DNA of 64,000 nucleotides from Betaproteobacteria bacterium (GCA_004297625.1 SCTY01000056.1:1-64000); one strand, 5' to 3'. Counted from the first letter of the stretch, positions 1 through 8,391 are shown. Notes: generated by a model not told the origin, from the letters alone. Made by a program: numbers and translations.

Positions 1-112
1 GTCGCTGCTCGATACGGTGCAGCGTCTCCAGCGTGCTTCATGAACCGCCGGATGCGGAACCGCACGTCCGGTGGTGTGGGAGGACGGCGGGGGTAACCCC
101 GCCTCCTACCCG
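1..112 (+). mobile_element. 3' end of a group II intron (domains V and VI), probably class C
   Basis: Two adjacent hairpins match the end of a bacterial group II intron. The domain V-like helix covers about 42-76: its tip pairs TGCG (53-56) with CGCA (61-64) around GAAC, and CCGCCGGA pairs with TCCGGTGG at the base. A CGC triad near 46-48 is the form seen in class C introns, where other classes have AGC. The domain VI-like helix pairs GGCGGGG (86-92) with CCCCGCC (97-103) around a GTAA tetraloop, closed by GGGAGGA and TCCTACCC. A short open frame ends at TGA 41-43 and might be the end of the intron-encoded protein, but it is too short to tell. The exact 3' splice site, about 110-114, is uncertain. 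The rest of the intron lies outside the window. Confidence 0.75.
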
Positions 113-384
113 CTGCCCGCGTCGCCGGGCTTGTCGAAGCTCTTCAGCGCGACCTTGCCGTTCACGAAGCGCACGTTGATCACCGCGTCGCGGCTCGCCC
201 AGCGCGAGGACGTGCCGGAGACGCCGAGCACGTTGACGCTGTTCGATTCGGTCGGGGAGCCGAGGATCGAGATGACCTCCTGCTCGGTCATGCCGTCCTG
301 GATCTTCGCGAAGTTCTCCTGCGTGAGCTTCGAGCAGGCGGCGATCAGCAGCGCAACGAGCAGTGCAACAAACCGGGTCTTCAT
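106..384 (-). CDS. Small outer-membrane-type lipoprotein, SmpA/OmlA-like (DUF3862-like)
   Basis: A 92-residue protein with a lipoprotein signal: a hydrophobic stretch at residues 5-14 followed by lipobox LIAAC, with the lipidated cysteine at 17. The mature part carries KIQDGMTEQEVISILGSP, the conserved first helix and loop of the SmpA/OmlA/DUF3862 fold related to BamE. Such proteins are small periplasmic-face lipoproteins, and the specific role here is unknown. The stop codon TAG (108-106) is supplied by sequence of the group II intron domain VI on the other strand, so the last few residues (about GDAGSG) may be altered from the ancestral C-terminus. The start is the only ATG ahead of a proper signal peptide. 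Confidence 0.8.
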   Translation of the reverse strand: MKTRFVALLVALLIAACSKLTQENFAKIQDGMTEQEVISILGSPTESNSVNVLGVSGTSSRWASRDAVINVRFVNGKVALKSFDKPGDAGSG

Positions 385-408
385 GGGCCGACACTATAAT
401 CCAACGCC

Positions 409-1149
409 ATGGGCACCATGGACGAGCTCGAAGTCTCGGCCGCGCGCATCGATCTCGCCGCGGCGTTTCGCCTCGCCGTGCGCATGGACCTCCACGAGGG
501 CGTGTGCAACCACTTCAGCCTGATGCTGCCCGACGGCAGGCATTTCCTTCTGAATCGCTACGGGCTGCACTGGAGCGAGGTGAGCGCCTCGAACCTTCTG
601 TTGCTCGACGCGCACGGGAACGTGCTGCGGGGCGAAGGAGAATTCGAGAAGACCGCGTTCTACATCCATTCGCGCATTCACCTCGCGAACCCGCGCGCGT
701 CCTGCGTGCTCCACACGCACATGCCGTATGCGACCGCGCTCACGCTTCTGGAGAACGGGCGGCTCGAAATGGTCGAGCAGAACGCGCTGCGCTTCTACGA
801 GGACATCGCCTACGACGATACGTACAACGGCCTGGTCGTCGACAGCGCCGAGGGCGACCGTCTGGCGCGCGCGCTCGCCGGCAAGCGCGCCCTGTTTCTC
901 GCCAACCACGGCGTAATCGTCGTCGGGCCGTCGGTCGCCGAAGCGTTCGACCTGCTTTACTACCTGGAGCGCGCCTGCCGCCTGCAAGTGCTCGCGCGCT
1001 CCACCGGGGGCACATTCAAGTCGATAAGACAGGACGTGGTGCGCGACACTTGCCGCATGATGCGCGCCGACGCGCCCAAGTACGCCGCGGCGCATTTCGG
1101 CGCGCTCAAGCGCATCCTCGATCGCGAGGAGCCCGGCTATTCTCACTGA
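409..1149 (+). CDS. Class II aldolase/adducin family protein
   Basis: A 246-residue protein spanning the class II aldolase fold. Visible signatures are an N-terminal GVCNHFS segment, the metal-binding HTH in CVLHTHMPYA (about residues 102-111) and a further conserved NHG in LFLANHGVIVVG. Family members are zinc-dependent aldolases, epimerases or decarboxylases acting on sugar phosphates or small hydroxy acids, so the substrate cannot be read from sequence. It diverges from the small lipoprotein gene, with 24 bp between the start codons. The GNAT gene follows after 4 nt, suggesting one transcript. A second in-frame ATG lies 9 nt downstream (418), so the first three residues are uncertain. Confidence 0.85.
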   Translation: MGTMDELEVSAARIDLAAAFRLAVRMDLHEGVCNHFSLMLPDGRHFLLNRYGLHWSEVSASNLLLLDAHGNVLRGEGEFEKTAFYIHSRIHLANPRASCVLHTHMPYATALTLLENGRLEMVEQNALRFYEDIAYDDTYNGLVVDSAEGDRLARALAGKRALFLANHGVIVVGPSVAEAFDLLYYLERACRLQVLARSTGGTFKSIRQDVVRDTCRMMRADAPKYAAAHFGALKRILDREEPGYSH

Positions 1150-1153
1150 GCGG

Positions 1154-1675
1154 GTGCAGGTGCGGCCGGCGACGCCGCAGGACATTGCGGCGGTCCACGC
1201 GATCTACGCGCACCATGTTCTGCATGGCCTCGCCTCCTTCGAGGAGGAGCCGCCCTCGGCCGAAGAGCTGCGCCGGCGCTACGACGACATCGTGCGCCGC
1301 GGGCTGCCGTGCCTCGTCGCCGAATTCGGCGGCGTCGTCGCCGGCTACGCCTACTGCGCGCTCTACCGCACGCGCTCGGCGTATCGCTACGCGCTCGAAG
1401 ATTCAGTCTATGTGCGGCAGGACGTGCAGGGCCGAGGCGTGGGCAGCGCGCTTCTTTCCGACCTCATCCGGCGCTGCGAAGCGCTCGGCTACCGGCAGCT
1501 CGTCGCGGTCATCGGCGACAGCGCGCACACCGCCTCCATCGAGCTGCACGCCGCGCACGGGTTTCTGCGCGTCGGTACGCTGCGCTCGGTAGGCTTCAAG
1601 TTTGGCCGCTGGGTCGACAGCATCATCATGCAGCGCCCGCTCGGGCCCGGCGACGGTGCGCGGCCCGAGCGCTAG
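1154..1675 (+). CDS. GNAT N-acetyltransferase, phosphinothricin acetyltransferase-like
   Basis: A 173-residue GNAT-fold enzyme. It starts like the Bar/Pat subgroup (VRPATPQDIAAVHAIYAHHV) and carries the acetyl-CoA pyrophosphate-binding motif QGRGVGSALL at about residues 94-103, followed by IELHAAHGF and GFKFGRW typical of amino-acid-analogue N-acetyltransferases. The likely reaction is acetyl-CoA-dependent acetylation of a small amine, and the natural substrate is unknown. A GTG start 4 nt after the aldolase stop is chosen because the family's conserved MxxRxA opening begins there. It is probably translated from the aldolase transcript. Confidence 0.85.
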   Translation: MQVRPATPQDIAAVHAIYAHHVLHGLASFEEEPPSAEELRRRYDDIVRRGLPCLVAEFGGVVAGYAYCALYRTRSAYRYALEDSVYVRQDVQGRGVGSALLSDLIRRCEALGYRQLVAVIGDSAHTASIELHAAHGFLRVGTLRSVGFKFGRWVDSIIMQRPLGPGDGARPER

Positions 1676-1829
1676 CCAGGCCTCCCGGCGCACCGCTTCG
1701 CGCAGCAGCAGGATCTCGAGCGGCACCTTGAAGGCGCGCTCGAATCCGACCTGTACCTCGCCGACTGCGCGCTCCAAGGATTGCGCCGCGGCTTGCGCGC
1801 TGAATGCGCACAACGCAACGATTGTGGTC

Positions 1830-2011
1830 TTAGTGAGGGACAAGGACGGGCTTGCCTTTTACCTGGCGCATCGCCATGAGCTTGAGGGCGTCGGCCGCGC
1901 GCCGCAAAGGAAAAATTTGCGACACGTGCGGGCGCAGCTTTCCCTCGCCGTGCCAGCGCGCGATCGGAGGTGCCATCGGTCGGCAGAAAAGCCGCAGACT
2001 ACGGCTTTCAT
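1830..2011 (-). pseudogene. Relic of an NADPH:quinone oxidoreductase-like gene, internally deleted
   Basis: On the minus strand an ATG at 2011 opens with MKAVVCGFSADRW, the usual N-terminus of zinc-independent quinone oxidoreductases (MDR superfamily). A +/-1 frame further on, the same DNA encodes GKLRPHVSQIFPLRRAADAL followed by a KGKPVLVP ending, the usual C-terminus of the same family, ending at TAA 1830. The roughly 270 residues that should separate these ends are absent and the two pieces are in different frames. This is what an internal deletion of the whole catalytic body would leave. The adjoining stretch 1676-1829 holds no convincing gene on either strand. Confidence 0.7.
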
Positions 2012-2027
2012 CAACATAGAATGCCAT

Positions 2028-2921
2028 ATGCCTACTCTCACCACCGACGATGGCGTGAAGCTGTACTACGAAGAGGCGGGCGCCGGCACGCCGATCGTTT
2101 TCGTCCACGAGTTTGCCGGCGACCTTCGCAGCTGGGAGCCGCAGCTGCGCCACTTCTCGCGCCGCTACCGCTGCATCGCCTACAACGCGCGCGGCTATCC
2201 GCCTTCCGGCGTTCCGGAGGATTCCGAGCACTACTCGCAGGCGCGGGCCCGCGACGACATCCGCTCGGTGCTCGACGGCCTGCGCATTCCGCGCGCGCAT
2301 ATCGTCGGGCTCTCGATGGGCGCCATGGCGTCGCTGCATTTCGGCATGACCTACGGCAAGAAGGCGCTCTCGATCACCGTCGCCGGCGGCGGCTATGGCG
2401 CGCATCCGGCGCAATTCGCGCAGTTCCAGAAGGACTCGCGCGCCAACGCCGAATTCATCCGCAACCAGGGGCTCGACCGGTTCGTGGAGACCTACGGCTA
2501 CGGGCCGACACGCGTGCAACTCCAGAACAAGGATCCGCGCGGCTTCGCGGAATATCTCGCGCAGTTCGCGCAGCATTCCGCGCTCGGCTCGGCCAACACC
2601 CTGCTCGGCTACCAGGCGCGCCGCCCCTCGCTCTACGACCTCACCGAGGAGATGGCGCGCATCGACGTGCCCACGCTCATCGTGGCGGGCGACGAGGAAG
2701 AGCCTTGCCTGGAGGCGTGCCTTCTCATGAAGCGCACCATCCCGGGCGCCGGTCTCGCGATCCTGCCGCGCAGCGGGCACGGCATCAACCTGGAGGAGCC
2801 GGCGCTCTTCAATCAGCTTCTCGAGAGCTTCTTCCACCAGGTCGAGGCCGGCCGCTGGAGCGCGCGCGATCCGCGCGCCGCGGTGCCCTCGATCTACGGT
2901 CCGGGAGGCAAGCCGTGCTAG
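2028..2921 (+). CDS. Alpha/beta-fold hydrolase
   Basis: A 297-residue alpha/beta hydrolase. The nucleophile elbow is GLSMG with Ser96, the oxyanion-side segment is FVHEFAGDLRSW (family HGxxG region, here HEFAG), an acid lies in VAGDEEEP, and the catalytic histidine is in RSGHGINLEEP near residue 260. It resembles enol-lactone hydrolases and C-C bond hydrolases of aromatic catabolism, but the substrate cannot be fixed. ATG 2028 gives the normal family N-terminus (MPTLTTDDGVKLYYEEAG). Its stop overlaps the enoyl-CoA hydratase start by 7 nt, so it heads a tightly coupled run of CoA-ester genes. Confidence 0.87.
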   Translation: MPTLTTDDGVKLYYEEAGAGTPIVFVHEFAGDLRSWEPQLRHFSRRYRCIAYNARGYPPSGVPEDSEHYSQARARDDIRSVLDGLRIPRAHIVGLSMGAMASLHFGMTYGKKALSITVAGGGYGAHPAQFAQFQKDSRANAEFIRNQGLDRFVETYGYGPTRVQLQNKDPRGFAEYLAQFAQHSALGSANTLLGYQARRPSLYDLTEEMARIDVPTLIVAGDEEEPCLEACLLMKRTIPGAGLAILPRSGHGINLEEPALFNQLLESFFHQVEAGRWSARDPRAAVPSIYGPGGKPC

Positions 2922-3691
2922 GGGTCGAAAAACGCGGGACGGTCGGCTGGATCGTCTTCAACCAGCCGGCGAAGCGCAACGCGATCAACGGCGCCATGTG
3001 GCGCGGCATCCCGCCGGCGATGGCGCAGTTCGACGCGGATCCCGAGGTGCGCTGCGTGGCTTTCCGCGGGGCGGGCACGGAGGCTTTTGCCGCCGGCGCC
3101 GACATCTCGGAGTTCGAGAAGGTGCGCGCCGATCGCGCGGCCGTGGCCGAATACGACGGGCTGCTCGACAAGGTGCTGCACGCCATCCAGGATTCGCGCA
3201 AGCCCTCGGTGGCGATGATCTACGGCTACTGCATGGGCGGCGGGCTGGAGATCGCGCTTGCCTGCGATCTGCGCTATTGCGGAGAGTCGGCGCAGTTCGG
3301 CATCCCGGCGGCGAAGCTGGGCCTCGCCTACAACATCGAGGGCCACAAGCGGCTGATCGAAACCGTCGGCCATGCCCGCGCGCGCGAAATGATGTACCTG
3401 GGCCGGCGCTACGGCGCGTCCGAGGCGCTTGCCATGGGACTCGTGAACGCGGTGGTGGAAGACGCGGCGCTCGAAGCGCACGTCTCCGGCATCGTGAAGA
3501 CGTTGTGCGAGAACGCGCCGCTTTCCATCGCCAACTCCAAGACCATCATCGAGCAGTTCGTGAAGTCCTCGGGCAGCCCCGACGCCCCGCTCATGGAGGC
3601 GGCCATGGCGCGCTGCGCGAAGAGCGCCGATTACCACGAGGGCCGCAAGGCCTTCATGGACAAGCGCAAGCCGCGCTTCACCGGCAAATGA
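2915..3691 (+). CDS. Enoyl-CoA hydratase/isomerase family protein
   Basis: A 258-residue crotonase-fold protein. The oxyanion-hole segments are FAAGADISEF and YGYCMGGGLEIALACDLRY, and the second glutamate of hydratases is not obvious (FGIPAAKLGL has Ala where many have Glu), so the reaction could be hydration, isomerisation or CoA-ester hydrolysis. The GTG start at 2915 overlaps the preceding stop and has GGAGG at 2904-2908. The next gene overlaps it by ATGA, indicating translational coupling. It is probably part of a ring-fission or side-chain beta-oxidation route together with the adjacent ligase. Confidence 0.85.
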   Translation: MLGVEKRGTVGWIVFNQPAKRNAINGAMWRGIPPAMAQFDADPEVRCVAFRGAGTEAFAAGADISEFEKVRADRAAVAEYDGLLDKVLHAIQDSRKPSVAMIYGYCMGGGLEIALACDLRYCGESAQFGIPAAKLGLAYNIEGHKRLIETVGHARAREMMYLGRRYGASEALAMGLVNAVVEDAALEAHVSGIVKTLCENAPLSIANSKTIIEQFVKSSGSPDAPLMEAAMARCAKSADYHEGRKAFMDKRKPRFTGK

Positions 3692-4680
3692 AGATCGAGC
3701 GCGTCCGCAGCCGCGCGGTCGCGGCGCCGATGAAAAGGCCGTTGCCGACGAGCATCGCCACGCTCAACGAAGCGGGGCTGCTCCTCATCGACCTGCAGAC
3801 CGACCAGGGCGTCGTCGGGCGCGCGTACCTTTTCGGCCTGGGCAAGCACAATCTCCCGACGATCGCGAAGCTGGTCGAGACCATGGCGGACATGGTGCAG
3901 GGCGATGCAGTGGCGCCTTTCGACCTCGAGAAGAAGCTGCGGGCGAAGTACGCGCTGCTCGGCGTGCACAACATGGTGCTTTTCGCCATCGCGGGAATCG
4001 ACATGGCGGCCTGGGATGCGCTCGGGCAAGCGCTCGGCCAGCCGCTCGCGCGGCTGCTTGGCGGCATACCGCGCCCGGTGGCCGCCTACAACTCGAACGG
4101 CCTCGGGATTCGCTCTCCGAAGGAGCTGGAGAAGGAGGCGCTCGAGCTCGTTGAAGAAGGCTTCCGCGCGGTAAAGCTGCGTCTTGGCCGGGCGCACGCG
4201 AAGGACGACCTCGACGCGCTGCGCGCCGTGAAGCGCGCGATCGGGCCCGAAATCACCCTGATGGTGGACTTCAACCAGGCGCTCAGCGTCGCCGAGGCGC
4301 TGGAGCGCGGCCGCATGATCGACGAGGAGGGCGGCGTCTACTGGATCGAAGAGCCGATCCGCGCCGACGATTTCGCGGGAAACGCGCGCCTCGCGCGCGA
4401 GCTGCGCACGCCGATCCAGATCGGCGAGAACTTCATGGGCCCGGAGCAGATGGCGCAGGCGCTTGCCGCCGGCGTGGAGATGTCGAGCCATCTCTTTCCG
4501 GAGGCGAGTTGCCATCTGCTCGCGGTGACGCCGACCTGCCACTGGCTCGAGTTCGTGGATTGGGCCGCTCCGGTGCTGCAAGAGCCTCTCATCGTTAGAG
4601 ACGGATTCGTCGTTGCGCCCGAAAGACCGGGTCTCGGCATGGCCTGGAACGAGGAAGCCGTGCGGCGCTATCTCCTTTGA
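3688..4680 (+). CDS. Mandelate racemase/muconate lactonizing enzyme family protein with an internal deletion
   Basis: A 330-residue enolase-superfamily protein. The N-terminal capping domain is followed by the barrel with the KxR catalytic pair (Lys163, Arg165 in AVKLRLG), metal ligands Asp194 (MVDFN), Glu221 (WIEEP) and Glu247 (GENF), and the MR-type histidine His268 in SSHLFPE. Relatives are about 355-360 residues long. Between GPEQMAQALAAG and VEMSSHLFPE the usual barrel strand carrying the DxMxxGG segment is missing (about 27-29 residues), including the aspartate that partners the catalytic histidine. The frame is intact but the barrel is probably incomplete. The start overlaps the previous stop (ATGA). 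Confidence 0.85.
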   Translation: MKIERVRSRAVAAPMKRPLPTSIATLNEAGLLLIDLQTDQGVVGRAYLFGLGKHNLPTIAKLVETMADMVQGDAVAPFDLEKKLRAKYALLGVHNMVLFAIAGIDMAAWDALGQALGQPLARLLGGIPRPVAAYNSNGLGIRSPKELEKEALELVEEGFRAVKLRLGRAHAKDDLDALRAVKRAIGPEITLMVDFNQALSVAEALERGRMIDEEGGVYWIEEPIRADDFAGNARLARELRTPIQIGENFMGPEQMAQALAAGVEMSSHLFPEASCHLLAVTPTCHWLEFVDWAAPVLQEPLIVRDGFVVAPERPGLGMAWNEEAVRRYLL

Positions 4681-6317
4681 TGTTCACCCGGCATTTCGCG
4701 CACTGGCCGCCGGGCAAGCCTAAAACGCTCGAGCTGCCGCCGCAGACGGTCTACCGGAATCTCGAGGCGAGCGTGGCACGCGATCCCGAGCGCGCGGCGA
4801 TCGACTACTACGGCGCGCGCATCAGCTACCGCCGCCTCAAGCAGGAAGTGGACGCGCTTGCCGGGTTCCTGCAGAAGCGCTGGGGAATCGCGCGCGGCGA
4901 GCGCGTGGTGCTGTACCTGCAGAACAGCCCGCAATTCGTCATCGCGTATTACGCCATCCTGCGCGCCGACGCGGTCGTCGTGCCGCTCAACCCGATGAAC
5001 CGCACGGAAGAGCTGCGCCACTACATCGCCGATTCGGGCGCCCGTGCGGCCGTGGTCGGACAGGACGTGCTTTCGCACATCGAGCCCTTGGGCCTCGAGC
5101 ACATCCTCGTTGCCGCGTACTGCGATTACCTGCCGCCGGCGGCCGAGCTGCCGCTGCCCGATTTCGTCCGCGCCGCGCCGGCGTCGACGGCATGGCGAGA
5201 GGCGCTCGCGGCCGATCTCGAGCCCGGGCCGCACGAAGCGCGTCCAGGCGACCTGTCGGTGATGCCCTATACCTCGGGCACCACGGGCAAGCCCAAGGGC
5301 TGCATGCATACGCATTTCAGCGTGCAGGCGACGACCGTGCCGTACTTGTACTGGCGCGGCACGCGGGAAAACGCCGTCGTGCTCTGCGCGCTGCCGATGT
5401 TCCATGTCACCGGCATGCAGGCGGGCATGAATTCGGCGATCTACCTGAGATCGACGATCGTGCTGCTGTCGCGGTGGGACCGCGATTGCGCCGCGATGCA
5501 GATCGAGCGCGCGCGGGTGACCAACTGGTCGGCGATCACCACCATGCTGGTCGACTTCGTTGCGAATCCGAACCTCGGCCGCTACGACCTTTCATCGCTG
5601 CAAATCCTCGGCGGCGGCGGCGCCGCCATGCCGGAGGCCGTGGCGCGCAAGCTCGAGGAGGTGTTCGGCCTGCCGTTCATCGAAGGCTACGGCCTTTCCG
5701 AGACCATGGCGCCCACGCACATCAATCCGCCGCAACGGCCGAAGCGCCAGTGCGCGGGCATCCCGTTTTTCAACACCGACGCGCGCGTCATCGATCCTGA
5801 AACCCGGAAGGAGCTCGCGCCTGGAGAAGTGGGCGAAATCATCGTGCGCGGCCCGCAGGTCTTCAGCGGTTACTGGAACGACCCGGAGGGCACCGCCCGG
5901 GCTTTCCTCTCACATGATGGGAACCGTTTCTTCCGCACCGGGGACCTCGGCTATTACGACGAGGAAGGCTATTTTTTCATCACCGACCGCCTGAAGCGCA
6001 TGATCAACTGCGCCGGCTTCAAGGTCTCTCCGGCCGAGGTGGAGTCGATGCTGTACGCGCATCCGGCGATCCAGGAGGCGTGCGTCATCGGCGCGCGCGA
6101 CGAATATCGCGGCGAAACTGTAAAAGCCTTGATAGTTCTCAAGAAAAATATGCGCGTGCCGATCGCCCCGCAGGATATAACGGCGTGGGCGCGCAGCCGC
6201 ATGGCGGCATTCAAAGTGCCGCGGTTGGTACAGTTCGTGGACGAGCTGCCGAAGACGGCCACCGGCAAGATCTTCTGGCGCAAGCTCCAGGAAGAGGAGA
6301 ATCGGAAGAGCTCATGA
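4680..6317 (+). CDS. AMP-forming acyl-CoA ligase
   Basis: A 545-residue ANL-superfamily adenylating enzyme that activates a carboxylic acid with ATP and CoA. Motifs in order are the P-loop-like YTSGTTGKPKG (about residue 200), GYGLSET (about 340), the hinge DRLKRMINCAGFKVSP (about 435) and the C-terminal catalytic lysine in PKTATGKIFWR (about 530). It is closest in style to long/medium-chain or crotonobetaine/cyclic-acid CoA ligases. The ATG overlaps the upstream stop (TGATG), and a TTG one codon earlier is less likely. It supplies the CoA ester for the neighbouring hydratase. Confidence 0.9.
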   Translation: MFTRHFAHWPPGKPKTLELPPQTVYRNLEASVARDPERAAIDYYGARISYRRLKQEVDALAGFLQKRWGIARGERVVLYLQNSPQFVIAYYAILRADAVVVPLNPMNRTEELRHYIADSGARAAVVGQDVLSHIEPLGLEHILVAAYCDYLPPAAELPLPDFVRAAPASTAWREALAADLEPGPHEARPGDLSVMPYTSGTTGKPKGCMHTHFSVQATTVPYLYWRGTRENAVVLCALPMFHVTGMQAGMNSAIYLRSTIVLLSRWDRDCAAMQIERARVTNWSAITTMLVDFVANPNLGRYDLSSLQILGGGGAAMPEAVARKLEEVFGLPFIEGYGLSETMAPTHINPPQRPKRQCAGIPFFNTDARVIDPETRKELAPGEVGEIIVRGPQVFSGYWNDPEGTARAFLSHDGNRFFRTGDLGYYDEEGYFFITDRLKRMINCAGFKVSPAEVESMLYAHPAIQEACVIGARDEYRGETVKALIVLKKNMRVPIAPQDITAWARSRMAAFKVPRLVQFVDELPKTATGKIFWRKLQEEENRKSS

Positions 6318-6748
6318 AATACGTTTTGCTGGCATTGATGCTGGTCGCGGGGCCCGCGTTCTCTCAAGTGCAGATCGAGAACGCCTGGGCGCGCGCCACG
6401 CCGCCCGGCGCGAAGACGGGCGCAGCCTACATGGTGATCCACAACAAGTCGGCTTCCCCCGACCGGTTGATGGGCGCCGAGAGCGCGCTCGCCGCGCGCG
6501 TGGAAACGCATGTGCACATCAAGGAAGGCGAAGTGATGCGCATGCGCGAGGTGAAGGGGTTCGACATACCGGCCAACGGCAGCTTCGAGCTCAAGCCCGG
6601 CGGTCCGCACCTCATGTTCGTCGACATCCGCAAGCCGTTCAAGGAGGGCGAGAAGATCCCGGTAACGCTCAAGTTCGCGAAGGCAGGCGCGGTCCCGGTC
6701 GAATTCAAGGTCGGGCGGATGGGCGCAGCCGCCCACCCGATGCACTAG
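6314..6748 (+). CDS. PCu(A)C-type periplasmic copper chaperone
   Basis: A 144-residue exported protein with a signal peptide (residues 1-18, cleavage after AFS). It contains the PCu(A)C/DUF461 core: AAYMVIHN near the start, the His/Met copper ligands in THVHIKEGEVMRM, and GGPHLMF with the second His-x-Met cluster. Such chaperones deliver Cu(I) to the CuA site of cytochrome oxidase. No oxidase or Sco gene lies nearby. Instead the gene overlaps the ligase stop by ATGA, so it may simply be co-transcribed. Its stop TAG interlocks with the stop of the convergent phosphate transporter gene in CTAG. Confidence 0.88.
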   Translation: MKYVLLALMLVAGPAFSQVQIENAWARATPPGAKTGAAYMVIHNKSASPDRLMGAESALAARVETHVHIKEGEVMRMREVKGFDIPANGSFELKPGGPHLMFVDIRKPFKEGEKIPVTLKFAKAGAVPVEFKVGRMGAAAHPMH

Positions 6749-7761
6749 AAAAGCTGCCTGCCGATCCACCACGCCAGCCCGGCGATGAACGCCGAGCAGG
6801 GAATGGTGAGTATCCAGGCCCAGACGATATTGCCGGCAATGCCCCAGCGGACTGCCGATACCGACTGGGTCGAGCCGACCCCTACGATCGCCCCCGTTAT
6901 GGTGTGCGTCGTGGAGACCGGGATGCCGAGCGCGGTGGCGAGGAAAAGCGTGACGGCCCCGCCGGTCTCGGCGCAGAAGCCGCCCACGGGCCGCAGCTTG
7001 GTGATGCGCTGGCCCATGGTCTTCACGATGCGCCAGCCGCCGAACGCCGTGCCCAAGGCGATGGTCATGTAGCAGGCGATCACTACCCAGGCGGGCACCG
7101 AGTCGTTTGCGCCGGTGTAACCGGCGGCGATCAGCAGCATCCAGATGATGCCGATCGTCTTCTGCGCGTCGTTGCCGCCGTGTCCCAGGCTGTAGAGCGA
7201 TGCAGAAATAAGCTGGAGGCGCCGGAACCAGCGGTCCACCCGTGACGGCGTGGTACGCACGAAGATCCAGGACGTTGCAAGCATCAGCAGCGAGCCGAGC
7301 ACGAAGCCAAGCAAGGGCGAGATGAAGATGAAGGCGACCGTTTTGAGTATCCCGGGGGTAAGCAGCGACCACGTGCCTGCCTTGGCGACGGCGGCGCCGA
7401 CCAAGCCGCCGATCAGCGCGTGCGAGGATGACGAAGGCAGGCCGTAGTACCAGGTAATGATGTTCCATGCTATGGCACCGATAAGAGCGCCAAATATCAG
7501 GTAATGGTCGACGACGCTCTGGTCCACGATCCCCTTGCCGACGGTGGTGGCGACGCTGAGGTGGAACACGAGCAGGGCAACGAAATTGGCTACCGCGGCG
7601 AGCAGAACCGCCTGGTAGGGCTTCAACACGCGCGTCGAGACCACGGTGGCGATGGAGTTCGCCGCGTCGTGGAAGCCGTTCAGGAAGTCGAACGCGAGCG
7701 CGACGAGCACCAGCGCGACGACCACGCCCAGAGTCATCTGGGACGCAGCGGCGCTCTCCAT
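6745..7761 (-). CDS. pit: Inorganic phosphate transporter, Pit family
   Basis: A 338-residue integral membrane protein with about ten hydrophobic segments. It has the duplicated Pit signatures, FDFLNGFHDAANSIATVVST near residue 25 and GGAVTLFLATALGIPVSTTH near 260, plus GLPSSSSHALIGGLVG. Pit transporters move metal-phosphate complexes by proton symport. It overlaps the upstream DUF47 gene by ATGA, a classic pairing in which the DUF47/PhoU-like partner modulates the transporter. The start is ATG 7761. Confidence 0.93.
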   Translation of the reverse strand: MESAAASQMTLGVVVALVLVALAFDFLNGFHDAANSIATVVSTRVLKPYQAVLLAAVANFVALLVFHLSVATTVGKGIVDQSVVDHYLIFGALIGAIAWNIITWYYGLPSSSSHALIGGLVGAAVAKAGTWSLLTPGILKTVAFIFISPLLGFVLGSLLMLATSWIFVRTTPSRVDRWFRRLQLISASLYSLGHGGNDAQKTIGIIWMLLIAAGYTGANDSVPAWVVIACYMTIALGTAFGGWRIVKTMGQRITKLRPVGGFCAETGGAVTLFLATALGIPVSTTHTITGAIVGVGSTQSVSAVRWGIAGNIVWAWILTIPCSAFIAGLAWWIGRQLF

Positions 7762-8387
7762 CAGGAGTTCTCGAGGACGATGCCCTCGACGACGTTCGCG
7801 ACGTCCTCGCAGCGGTCGGTGATCGACTCGAGAAGCTCGTAGATCACGCGCAGCTTCATCACCTGCTTGATGTCGTTCTCCTCCCGGAAGAGCTTGGAGA
7901 GCGCGCCGCGCATCACGCGGTCGGCGTCGGACTCGAGCCGGTCGATCTCCTCGCAGTACTTGAGGATCGCCTCGGAGCGCTTGATGTTCGGCAGCAGCTC
8001 GACCACGGCCTTCACCCGGTCGCACGACATCTGGCAGATCTCGGCGAGCTGCTTCGCCTCCGGGGTGACGCGCTGCAGGTCGTACAGCGCGATCGACTCG
8101 GCGACGTCCTGGATGAGGTCGAGGATGTCGTCCATCGAGCCGATGAGCGTATGGATCTGGTCGCGGTCGAAGGGCGTGATGAAAGTGCGGTGAAGCAGCG
8201 TGATGCACTCGTGGGTGATCTTGTCGGCGGCGCGCTCGCAGGCGTCGATGCGCTGCGCGTGCATGTCGAGCTCGGTGAAGGTGCCGATCATGGTCGCGAG
8301 CTCGCGGCTTCCCTGCACGATGCGCTCGGCGTGGGCGGTGAACAAATCGAAGAATTTCCCCTCGCGGGGCATCAGGCGGCCGAGCAC
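7761..8387 (-). CDS. DUF47/PhoU-like phosphate transport regulator
   Basis: A 208-residue all-helical protein of the DUF47 (Pit accessory protein) family. The opening LGRLMPREGKFFDLFTAHAE and the pattern of Glu/Asp-rich helices (ERAADKITHE, MDDILDLIQDVAE, EIDRLESDADR) are typical metal-coordinating PhoU-like repeats. It sits directly upstream of the Pit permease and is translationally coupled to it. The GTG start at 8387 gives the conserved N-terminus. The CoA-transferase gene on the same strand ends 4 nt upstream, so the three may share a transcript although their functions are unrelated. Confidence 0.92.
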   Translation of the reverse strand: MLGRLMPREGKFFDLFTAHAERIVQGSRELATMIGTFTELDMHAQRIDACERAADKITHECITLLHRTFITPFDRDQIHTLIGSMDDILDLIQDVAESIALYDLQRVTPEAKQLAEICQMSCDRVKAVVELLPNIKRSEAILKYCEEIDRLESDADRVMRGALSKLFREENDIKQVMKLRVIYELLESITDRCEDVANVVEGIVLENS

Positions 8388-8391
8388 GTTG

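Noticed and set aside
1403..1843. Minus-strand frame beginning with a signal-peptide-like stretch
   Set aside because: Its only start is TTG, most of it is antisense to the GNAT gene, and no family match is apparent.
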